Origin: an uncultured Pseudomonadota bacterium
GTDB lineage: Bacteria; Pseudomonadota; Gammaproteobacteria; Burkholderiales; Casimicrobiaceae
DNA: 58,361 nt
Reading direction: 5' to 3'
Assembly (NCBI GenBank): GCA_937958295.1
Contig: CALFEY010000080.1
Location: 1-58,361, forward strand
Below the pieces are notes generated by a model. That model was not told the origin of the DNA, searched no databases, and saw only the letters and a list, made by a program, of their open reading frames with translations. Below are positions 44,628-52,109 of this stretch, one piece after another. The position numbers and the translations under genes are program-made. Positions within the stretch are counted from its first letter, which is position 1. Each line of letters opens with the position of its first letter.

Positions 44628-46682
44628 ATGGCGAGCTACGCCACAGAGCACATCCGCACGGTCGCGTTGGTAGGACACGGCGGGTCAGGCAAGACCACCC
44701 TTGCCGAAGCGCTGCTCGCGAAGTGCGGCGCGCTGCCCGCGGCCGGCAGCGTCGAGCGTGGTACCACGGCTTCCGACTGCGATCCCCTGGAGAAGCAGTA
44801 CCGACACTCGCTGCGCGCGTCGTTGCTCCATTGCGAAACCGCCGGCACGCGCCTGCATATCGTTGACACGCCGGGCTTTCCCGATTTCATCGGGCAGGCC
44901 ATCGGCGCGCTCGATGCGGTGGAGACCGCGGCGGTGGTGATCAACGCGCAGGCTGGCATCGAGATGATCACCTCGCGCATGATGGCCTGGGCCGCGGACC
45001 GTCGGCTCTGCCGCCTCGTGATCGTCAACAAGATCGACGGCGACAATGCCGACCTCCAGGGTGTGCTCGCGGCGATCCAGGCCGCGTTCGGCCGCGAGTG
45101 CCTGCCCATCAACCTGCCCGCCGGGGGAGGTGCGCGCGTCGTCGACTGCTTCTTCAATCCGGCGGGGGAGTCGGATTTCTCGTCGGTGGAGGCCGCGCAT
45201 CGTGCGCTCGTGGACCAGGTGGTGGAAGTCGACGAGGCGCTCATGTCGCTCTATCTCGAGCAGGGCGAGATCGAGCCCGCGCAGTTGCACTCGCCGTTCG
45301 AGAAGGCGTTGCGCGAGGGACACCTCGTGCCGGTGTGCTTCGTGTCCGCGCGTACCGGTGTCGGGGTCGCGGAGCTTCTTGACGTGTGCGTGAAGCTGCT
45401 GCCCAACCCCGCCGAAGGCAACCCGCCGCGGTTCACCAAGGGCGAGGGCGACAGTGCCGTCGAGTTCCACTCCGAACCCGACCCCGCGAGGCACGTGCTC
45501 GCCCACGTGTTCAAGGTGGTCATGGACCCGTTCGTGGGCAAGCTCGGCATCTTTCGCGTGCACCAGGGCACGCTTACCCGCGATACCCAGCTCTTCGTGG
45601 GCGACGGCCGCAAGCCGTTCAAGGTGGGTCATCTGTTCATGCTGCAAGGAGGCAAGCACGTCGAGATCGACCACGCCGTGCCCGGCGACCTCGCGGCCGT
45701 GGCGAAGGTCGACGAGATCGAGTTCGACTGCGTGCTGCACGACTCCCACGACGAGGATCACATCCACATGGCGCCGCTCGCCTTCCCCACGCCCATGCAC
45801 GGCGTGGCGATCGAGCCTAAGCGCCGCGGCGACGAAGGCCGTATCTCCGACGTCCTCGCGCGCATGGCGGCCGAGGACCCGACGCTCAAGGTCGAGCACG
45901 ACACCCGCCAGAACGAGACGGTGCTGTGGGGCGTAGGCGACCTGCACCTGCGCTCGGTGCTCGAGCGCATGGCGTCCCAGTTCAAGCTGGAGGTGAGTAC
46001 CCGCCCGCCGCGCATTCCGTACCGGGAGACGATCACCGCGCCTGCCGAAGGCCATCATCGCCACAAGAAGCAAACTGGGGGCGCCGGGCAGTTCGGCGAG
46101 GTTTTCCTGCGCATCGAGCCGCTGCCGCGGGGCGCGGGCTTCGAGTTCGTGAACTCGGTGAAGGGCGGGGCGATTCCCACCCCGCTCATTCCGGCCGTGC
46201 AGAAGGGCGTCGAACAGGTGCTCGCGCAAGGCCCGGTGGCCGGCTACCCGCTGCAGGACGTGCGCGTGAACGTGTACGACGGCAAGTTCCATCCCGTCGA
46301 TTCGAAGGAAGTGGCTTTCGTGGCGGCCGGCAGGAAGGCCTTCGTCGACGCCATCGCGAAAGCGCGGCCGATCGTGCTGGAGCCCATCGTGGGCATGGAG
46401 ATCAGTTGCCCCGCCGCGAGCATGGGCGACGTCACCGGCGACCTGTCCTCGCGGCGCGGCCAGGTCACCGGCACCCGTACGCTCCAGGCGGACTCGCTCG
46501 CTGTCGTGGGTCTCGCCCCGCTCGTGGAGCTCGACGGCTACGCGGCTCGCCTGAAGTCGATCACCGGCGGGCAGGGCGGCTTCACGATGGCGCTGTCGCA
46601 CTACGAGCAGGCGCCGCCGGCGCTGCAGCAGCAGCTCGCCACGGACTACGCGAAGCACCGTCGCCACGAGGAAGACGCGTGA
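44628..46682 (+). CDS. Elongation factor G-like GTPase (EF-G2 type)
   Basis: 684 residues. GTPase motifs: G1 GHGGSGKT (16-23), G3 VDTPGFPDF, G4 NKIDGDNAD; then EF-G domains II-V with QTGGAGQFGEV and YPLQDVRVNVYDGKFHPVDS. The G1 sequence GHGGSGKT replaces the AHIDAGKT of canonical EF-G, marking the EF-G-like/EF-G2 branch whose role in translation or stress is less clear. The ribosome site is ideal (AAGGAGG, 44617-44623). It stands alone between chpA and the convergent photolyase gene rather than in the str operon, another sign that it is a paralogue. Confidence 0.9.
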   Translation: MASYATEHIRTVALVGHGGSGKTTLAEALLAKCGALPAAGSVERGTTASDCDPLEKQYRHSLRASLLHCETAGTRLHIVDTPGFPDFIGQAIGALDAVETAAVVINAQAGIEMITSRMMAWAADRRLCRLVIVNKIDGDNADLQGVLAAIQAAFGRECLPINLPAGGGARVVDCFFNPAGESDFSSVEAAHRALVDQVVEVDEALMSLYLEQGEIEPAQLHSPFEKALREGHLVPVCFVSARTGVGVAELLDVCVKLLPNPAEGNPPRFTKGEGDSAVEFHSEPDPARHVLAHVFKVVMDPFVGKLGIFRVHQGTLTRDTQLFVGDGRKPFKVGHLFMLQGGKHVEIDHAVPGDLAAVAKVDEIEFDCVLHDSHDEDHIHMAPLAFPTPMHGVAIEPKRRGDEGRISDVLARMAAEDPTLKVEHDTRQNETVLWGVGDLHLRSVLERMASQFKLEVSTRPPRIPYRETITAPAEGHHRHKKQTGGAGQFGEVFLRIEPLPRGAGFEFVNSVKGGAIPTPLIPAVQKGVEQVLAQGPVAGYPLQDVRVNVYDGKFHPVDSKEVAFVAAGRKAFVDAIAKARPIVLEPIVGMEISCPAASMGDVTGDLSSRRGQVTGTRTLQADSLAVVGLAPLVELDGYAARLKSITGGQGGFTMALSHYEQAPPALQQQLATDYAKHRRHEEDA

Positions 46683-46740
46683 GTCCGCGGCCGCGCCGGC
46701 CGGCATCGTCGCGGGCGGACGCCGCCGCGAGCGATCCGCC

Positions 46741-48183
46741 TTAGCCCTTGCCGAACAACGCCAGCGCTGCGACGCGCGCGGTGGCGTGGTCCACGATGGG
46801 CGCGGGATAGTCGCGTCCCACCACCACCCGCAACGCCCGCTGCTCGGCCTCGGCGACCTTCCAGGGCGCATGGATCTGCGCTGCCGGCAGCGGCGCGAGC
46901 TCGGGCACGTAGCGGCGAATGAAGTCGCCCTTAGGATCGAAGCGCTCGGACTGCGCCACGGGATTGAAGATGCGGAAGTACGGCTGCGCGTCGCAACCGG
47001 TCGACGCTGCCCATTGCCAGCCGCCGTTGTTGGAGGCGAGGTCGTAATCGATGAGGTGCTCGGCGAAGAAGCGTTCGCCCATCCGCCAATCCACGAGGAG
47101 ATCCTTCACGAGGAAGGACGCGCTCACCATCCGCAGGCGGTTGTGCATGTAGCCGGTAGCCACGAGCTGGCGCATCCCGGCATCCACCAGAGGGTAGCCC
47201 GTGCGGCCCGCGCACCATGCCTCGAAGTGCCCGCGCGGATTGGGAAAGCGCAGGTTTGCGTACTCGGGACGGAAGCTTGTGGTCACCACGTCGGGGCGGT
47301 GCCAGAGCACCTGCGCGTAGAACTCCCGCCACACGAGCTCCGATAGCCACGTCGCCGCCCCTTCGCCATCCTTCTCGAGCGAGCGCGCGTGGGCGAAGGC
47401 CGCGAGCGTGCGGATCGACACCGTGCCGAATCGCAGGTGCACAGAAAGGTACGACGGTCCCTTCACGGCGGGAAAGTCGCGCGCATCCCGATAGCGGGCG
47501 ATGCGGCGGCGAAAATCGGCAAAGCGTGCGGCACCGCCCGTCATGCCTGGCGCCACGCCAAGCTCGTCTAAGCCGGTGGCATCGAAGCCGAGCGCGGCGA
47601 GCGACGGCACTTCGGCGTGCGCGGGAGGCGGTGGAACCAGCGTACCGGGAAGGTCGTCGGTCACGCGCGGCGCGAGGTCGGCGGGCATGAGGCGCCCGAG
47701 CCACGCCGCCCGATACGGGGTGAACACGGTGTATGGGTGACCCGCCTGGGTGAGCACCTCGTCGCGGTCGAACACGACGTGGTCCTTCGACAGATGGAGC
47801 GCGATGCCCGCGGCGCGCAACGCGACCTCCACCTCGGCATCGCGCGCGAGCGCGGCGGGCTCGTAGTCGCGATTGGCGTAGACCGCGTCCACTCCGAGCT
47901 CGCGAGCGAGGGCCGGGATCGCGGTGCGGGCCTGCGCGTTCAGCACGCACAGGCCGCCGCCGCGTCGCGCCAGCGCCTGCGCGAGCTCCACCACCGACGC
48001 GCGAATGAACTCCACGCGCCGGTCGGCGCGGCGCCGGAGCGCATCGAGGATCTCGCGATCGAAGACGAAGGCGCCGTGAACGCGCGCGCCCGACGCCAGT
48101 GCGGCATGCAGCGCCGCGTGATCGAAGTCGCGCAGGTCGCGGCGGAACCAGACCAGCGCCGTGCCGGCGGCCGTGGCATTCAT
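46741..48183 (-). CDS. phrB: Deoxyribodipyrimidine photo-lyase
   Basis: 480 residues from ATG 48183. N-terminal antenna domain starts ALVWFRRDLRDFDHAAL; the FAD-binding C-terminal half has WREFYAQVLWHRP, HNRLRMVSASFLVKDLL and the CPD-photolyase end WQWAASTGCDAQPYFRIFNP. It repairs cyclobutane pyrimidine dimers using blue light. An alternative ATG at 48222 (13 residues longer) cannot be excluded; neither has a strong SD. Convergent with the EF-G-like gene, divergent from yqgE. Confidence 0.95.
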   Translation of the reverse strand: MNATAAGTALVWFRRDLRDFDHAALHAALASGARVHGAFVFDREILDALRRRADRRVEFIRASVVELAQALARRGGGLCVLNAQARTAIPALARELGVDAVYANRDYEPAALARDAEVEVALRAAGIALHLSKDHVVFDRDEVLTQAGHPYTVFTPYRAAWLGRLMPADLAPRVTDDLPGTLVPPPPAHAEVPSLAALGFDATGLDELGVAPGMTGGAARFADFRRRIARYRDARDFPAVKGPSYLSVHLRFGTVSIRTLAAFAHARSLEKDGEGAATWLSELVWREFYAQVLWHRPDVVTTSFRPEYANLRFPNPRGHFEAWCAGRTGYPLVDAGMRQLVATGYMHNRLRMVSASFLVKDLLVDWRMGERFFAEHLIDYDLASNNGGWQWAASTGCDAQPYFRIFNPVAQSERFDPKGDFIRRYVPELAPLPAAQIHAPWKVAEAEQRALRVVVGRDYPAPIVDHATARVAALALFGKG

Positions 48184-48221
48184 GACCAGAAGCGGGGGTG
48201 ACGTCGCTGTTGCACGCTTCA

Positions 48222-48251
48222 TTGTGGGCCTGCGCGACCTCCGTTTACAAT
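48222..48251 (+). promoter_or_regulatory. Candidate sigma-70 promoter of the yqgE-ruvX-pyr operon
   Basis: TTGTGG (48222-48227), 18-bp spacer, TACAAT (48246-48251), 21 bases before the yqgE start. Position between divergent genes and hexamer quality make it plausible. Confidence 0.5.
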
Positions 48252-48272
48252 GGGTCATAAGCGGCGCGCCTC

Positions 48273-48824
48273 GTGAACCTTACCCATCACTTCCTGATCG
48301 CCATGCCCGCCATGGCCGATCCCAATTTCGCGCACACCCTGACGTTCGTCTGCAATCACAACAAGGACGGCGCGCTCGGCATCGTGGTCAACCGGCCGAT
48401 CGAGATGACGCTCTCCGCCCTGTTCGACCAGATCGAGGTTCCCCTCGGGGACGCCGGGCTGCGCGGAGCGCCGGTGCATTACGGCGGTCCCGTGCAGGTC
48501 GACCGTGGCTTTGTGCTGCACCGGCCCCTGGGCAACTGGACCTCCACGCTCGCCGTGAGCGACGACCTCGGCCTCACCACGAGCAAGGATGTCCTCGAGG
48601 CCCTGGGCCGCGGCGACGGCCCCGCCGAGGTCTTCGTCTCGCTGGGTTACGCCGGCTGGTCCGCGGGGCAGCTCGAGCACGAGCTCGGCCAGAACGCCTG
48701 GCTCACCGTGGAAGCCGATGCCGATGTCCTCTTCGCAACGCCGGCGGAACAGCGCCTGCCGGCGGCGATGCGCCTCCTGGGCATCGATTTCTCGCGCCTG
48801 TCCGAGGACGTCGGGCACGCCTGA
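48273..48824 (+). CDS. yqgE: YqgE/AlgH family protein
   Basis: 183 residues of the UPF0301 family. Starts with a GTG (MNLTHHFLIAMPAMAD), followed by the conserved HNKDGALGIVVNRP, VHYGGPVQVDRGFVLH and VSLGYAGWSAGQLE. Molecular role is unknown; linked to alginate regulation in Pseudomonas only by name. In many beta- and gammaproteobacteria it directly precedes yqgF/ruvX, as here (27 bases), and is probably co-transcribed with the pyr genes. Confidence 0.95.
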   Translation: MNLTHHFLIAMPAMADPNFAHTLTFVCNHNKDGALGIVVNRPIEMTLSALFDQIEVPLGDAGLRGAPVHYGGPVQVDRGFVLHRPLGNWTSTLAVSDDLGLTTSKDVLEALGRGDGPAEVFVSLGYAGWSAGQLEHELGQNAWLTVEADADVLFATPAEQRLPAAMRLLGIDFSRLSEDVGHA

Positions 48825-48851
48825 CGCCGCCGCGTCTTCAGCGTCTGCCCC

Positions 48852-49307
48852 GTGCCCCCCCCGGACCCGTCCCCCGCTTCCGCGCCCATCACCGTGCTGG
48901 CCTTCGACTTCGGCACGCGACGCATCGGGGTGGCGGTCGGCAATACGCTCACGCGCAACGCGCAGCCCCTCGCCACGCTCGAGGCGCCCACGGCGGACGA
49001 GCGCCTTGCCGCCGCCGTGAGCCTCGTCGCGCAGTGGAGCGCGGGCTGCGTGGTGGTGGGGGTGCCGGTGCATGCGGATGGCACGCCGCACGCCATGACG
49101 CGCCGCGCCAGCGCGTTCGCGCGCGACCTCGCCGCCCGCGTTAGGGTGCCGGTGGAGCATGCCGACGAACGTCACACCACGGCGCTCGCGCAGGATCGGC
49201 TCTCCGCGCAACGCGCGGGGCGCGGCGGCCGCGCGACGCGCGATGCCGTGGCGGCCCAACTCATCCTGCAGGGGTGGCTCGATGCCCGCGAACGCCAGTC
49301 TTCCTGA
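48852..49307 (+). CDS. ruvX: Putative pre-16S rRNA nuclease / Holliday-junction-resolvase-like YqgF
   Basis: 151 residues with an RNase-H-like fold: first catalytic Asp in LAFDFGTRRIGVAVGN, VVVGVPVHADGTP and ADERHTTALAQ, and the final Asp in RGGRATRDAVAAQLIL. YqgF is involved in maturation of the 16S rRNA 5' end. The GTG at 48852 is used. Its 3' end overlaps the start of pyrR by 26 bases, indicating tight coupling. Confidence 0.93.
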   Translation: MPPPDPSPASAPITVLAFDFGTRRIGVAVGNTLTRNAQPLATLEAPTADERLAAAVSLVAQWSAGCVVVGVPVHADGTPHAMTRRASAFARDLAARVRVPVEHADERHTTALAQDRLSAQRAGRGGRATRDAVAAQLILQGWLDARERQSS

Positions 49308-49788
49308 CGCCGAAGCCACGTTGCGCACGCTCGCCGAGCGCATGCGCGGCGCCGTGGCGCACGACGCCGCCTTCGTGGGCATCTACTCGGGGGGGGCGTG
49401 GGTGGCGGAGCGATTGCCCGCCCTCGTTCCAGGTCAGCACCCCGTGGGGTTCATCGACGTTTCCTTCTACCGTGACGATTACTCCCGCACGGGACTGAAG
49501 GGCGGCAGCAAGCGCACGTCGCTGCCCTTCGACGTGAATGGCGCCAACATCGTGCTGGTCGACGACGTGCTCTACACGGGACGCAGCGTGCGCGCGGCGA
49601 TCAACGAGCTCTTCGACTTCGGCCGACCCGCGCGCATCGAGCTCGCCGTGCTGGTGGATCGCGGGGGGCGCGAGCTGCCGATCGAGCACACCTACTGCGG
49701 CGCGCGGCTGGCGGTGGCGCGCGAGCTGTCGATCGTGCTGTCGCGCGACGAGGGACTCCTGACGCTGGCCGTGGAGCAGATGAGCTGA
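49282..49788 (+). CDS. pyrR: PyrR pyrimidine operon regulator / uracil phosphoribosyltransferase
   Basis: 168 residues. PRPP-binding loop IVLVDDVLYTGRSVRAA at about 90-106, GIYSGGAWVAERL and DVSFYRDDYSRTG are PyrR features. It acts as a uracil phosphoribosyltransferase and, in some bacteria, as an RNA-binding attenuation protein; no anti-terminator-like leader is evident here, so the regulatory role is uncertain. ATG 49282 lies within ruvX; its stop overlaps the pyrB start by one base. Confidence 0.93.
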   Translation: MPANASLPDAEATLRTLAERMRGAVAHDAAFVGIYSGGAWVAERLPALVPGQHPVGFIDVSFYRDDYSRTGLKGGSKRTSLPFDVNGANIVLVDDVLYTGRSVRAAINELFDFGRPARIELAVLVDRGGRELPIEHTYCGARLAVARELSIVLSRDEGLLTLAVEQMS

Positions 49789-50750
49789 TGCGCAATCCCC
49801 AGCTCAATGCCCACGGCGAGCTCACGCACCTGCTCACGCTGGAGGGACTGCCCCCCGCGGTGATCTGCTCGATCCTCGACACCGCCGAGCCTTTCGTGTC
49901 CATCGCCGAGCGCGAGGTGAAGAAGGTGCCGCTCCTGCGCGGCAAGGCCGTGTTCAACCTGTTCTTCGAGAATTCCACGCGCACGCGTACCACGTTCGAG
50001 ATCGCCGCCAAGCGCCTGTCGGCCGACGTGATCAACCTCAACATCGGGGCGTCGTCCACGAGCAAGGGCGAGACGCTGCTCGATACCGTCGACAACCTGG
50101 TGGCCATGGATGCCGACATCTTCGTGGTGCGCCATTCGCAGTCGGGAGCGCCGCACCTCATCGCGGAGCACCTGTTGGCCACGGGCCGCAGCCATGTCCA
50201 CGTCGTCAATGCAGGCGACGGCCGGCATGCCCATCCCACGCAAGGGCTGCTCGACCTGTACACGATCCGCCACTACAAGAAGTCCTTCGAAGGTCTCACG
50301 GTGGCCATCGTGGGCGACGTCCTGCACTCGCGCGTGGCGCGCTCGCTCATCCATGGCCTTACCACCCTCGGCACGCCGGAAGTGCGCGTGATCGGCCCGG
50401 AAACCCTCATGCCCACGAAGGCGGAGGCACTGGGCGTGCGCGTGTTCCACGACATGCGCGAGGGACTGCGCGGCTGCGATGCGGTGGTGATGCTGCGGCT
50501 GCAAAACGAGCGCATGAACGGCACGCTGCTGCCGTCCGCGGGGGAGTTCTTCAAGAACTACGGCCTCACGCAGGATAAGCTTGCCCTCGCCAAGCCCGAC
50601 GCCATCGTGATGCATCCCGGTCCCATGAATCGGGGCGTGGAGATCGACTCGCCGGTGGCCGACGGCGAGCGCTCGGTGATCCTGCCGCAGGTCACCTTCG
50701 GCATCGCGGTGCGCATGGCCGTAATGAGCATCATCGCGGGGGCACGATGA
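49788..50750 (+). CDS. pyrB: Aspartate carbamoyltransferase catalytic subunit
   Basis: 320 residues. Carbamoyl-phosphate loop FENSTRTRTTFE (Ser63-Arg67), then DADIFVVRHSQSGAP, HAHPTQGLLDLYTI and the C-terminal MHPGPMNRGVEI are all ATCase hallmarks. It condenses carbamoyl phosphate with aspartate in UMP synthesis. No pyrI is present; instead the next gene is an inactive dihydroorotase homologue, as in the ATCase-pDHO complexes of Pseudomonas. The start overlaps pyrR by one base, and the end overlaps pyrC' by four. Confidence 0.97.
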   Translation: MRNPQLNAHGELTHLLTLEGLPPAVICSILDTAEPFVSIAEREVKKVPLLRGKAVFNLFFENSTRTRTTFEIAAKRLSADVINLNIGASSTSKGETLLDTVDNLVAMDADIFVVRHSQSGAPHLIAEHLLATGRSHVHVVNAGDGRHAHPTQGLLDLYTIRHYKKSFEGLTVAIVGDVLHSRVARSLIHGLTTLGTPEVRVIGPETLMPTKAEALGVRVFHDMREGLRGCDAVVMLRLQNERMNGTLLPSAGEFFKNYGLTQDKLALAKPDAIVMHPGPMNRGVEIDSPVADGERSVILPQVTFGIAVRMAVMSIIAGAR

Positions 50751-52015
50751 ACCTCGAGATCGCGAACGGCCGGCTCCTCGATCCCGAGCACGGCGAGCGG
50801 CAGGCCACGCTCTACGTCGCCGACGGCCGCATCGCGGGTGCGGGCGTCGCGCCCGCCGGCTTCCGCGCCGACCGCGTGATCGATGCCGCCGGTCTCGTCG
50901 TGGCGCCGGGCCTCGTGGACATCGCGGTGCGGCTGCGCGAGCCGGGCCTCGAGTACAAGGCCACGCTCGAGTCCGAGCTGGAGGCCGCGGTGGCAGGCGG
51001 CGTCACGAGCCTCGCTTGCCCGCCGGACACCGATCCGCCGCTGGACGAGCCCGGCCTCGTGGAGATGCTGAAGCACCGCGCGCGCATGCTCAACCTCGCG
51101 CACGTGTTCCCGGTGGGGGCGCTCACCGTGGGCTTGCGCGGCACGGCCCTCACCGAGATGGGCGAGCTCACCGAGGCGGGGTGCGTCGCGTTCTCGCAGG
51201 CGGACGTGGCGCTCGCCGATACCGAGCTCCTGCGCCGCGCGATGCAATACGCCGCCACGTTCGGCTATGCCCTGTGGCTGCGGCCCAGCGATCCGTATCT
51301 CGGCCGCACGGGAGTGGCCCACGACGGCGAGGTGGCCACGCGCCTCGGCCTTGCCGGCATCCCCGCGGCCGCAGAGACGATAGCGTTGGCCACGATCCTC
51401 GCCCTCGCCCGCGAAACGGGCGTGCGCCTGCACGTCTGCCGCCTCTCTTGCGCGCAGAGCGTGGCGCTGGTGCGCGAAGCCAAGGCGCAGGGGCTGCCGG
51501 TGACCTGCGACGTCGCCGTGCATCACCTGCACCTGTGCGATGTGGACATCGGCTGGTTCGACAGCAACGCCCGCGTGGTGCCGCCGTTTCGCTCCACGCG
51601 TGACCGCGCCGCGCTGCGCGCCGGCGTGGCCGACGGCACCATCGACGTCGTGTGCTCCGATCACGCGCCGGTGGACGACGACGGCAAGCAGCTGCCCTTC
51701 GCCGAGGCCGAGCCCGGCGTCACCGGCCTCGAGCTCCTGCTGCCGCTCACGCTCAAATGGGCGGCGGAGGAGGGCGTGAGCCTCGCGCAGGCGCTGGCCA
51801 GGATCACCGCGGCACCCGCGAGGCTTCTCGGCGGCACCGCAACGCTCGCCGTCGGCGCGCCTGCCGACCTGTGCCTCTTCGATCCGCAGGCGTGGTGGAA
51901 GGTAGAGCGCGGTGCCCTGCGCAGCCAGGGCAAGCACACGCCCTTCCTTGGGCTCGAGGTCCCCGGCCGGGTGCGCCTCACGCTCGTGGACGGACTCGTC
52001 GTCCACGAAGCCTGA
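50747..52015 (+). CDS. pyrC: Dihydroorotase homologue PyrC', probably non-catalytic
   Basis: 422 residues of the amidohydrolase fold, aligned over its full length with class I dihydroorotases (LVVAPGLVDI, GGVTSLACPPDTDP, DVVCSDHAPVDDDGK). The metal-binding DxHxH motif after VAPGLVD reads DIAVRLREPG, so both histidines are missing, and the active-site Zn centre cannot form normally. This matches PyrC'/PyrX partners that assemble with ATCase and support its structure. The overlap with pyrB (ATGA) supports complex formation. A true PyrC must be encoded elsewhere. In-frame sequence continues 24 codons past the TGA. Confidence 0.93.
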   Translation: MNLEIANGRLLDPEHGERQATLYVADGRIAGAGVAPAGFRADRVIDAAGLVVAPGLVDIAVRLREPGLEYKATLESELEAAVAGGVTSLACPPDTDPPLDEPGLVEMLKHRARMLNLAHVFPVGALTVGLRGTALTEMGELTEAGCVAFSQADVALADTELLRRAMQYAATFGYALWLRPSDPYLGRTGVAHDGEVATRLGLAGIPAAAETIALATILALARETGVRLHVCRLSCAQSVALVREAKAQGLPVTCDVAVHHLHLCDVDIGWFDSNARVVPPFRSTRDRAALRAGVADGTIDVVCSDHAPVDDDGKQLPFAEAEPGVTGLELLLPLTLKWAAEEGVSLAQALARITAAPARLLGGTATLAVGAPADLCLFDPQAWWKVERGALRSQGKHTPFLGLEVPGRVRLTLVDGLVVHEA

Positions 52016-52109
52016 TCCCTCGCGTACCGCAAGGTGCCGGCCGAAGAGGCATCGCAGAAGATGACCGCTCGGTTCGACCGCGACCTCTGAACGCGCGGGC
52101 GCCTCTTCC

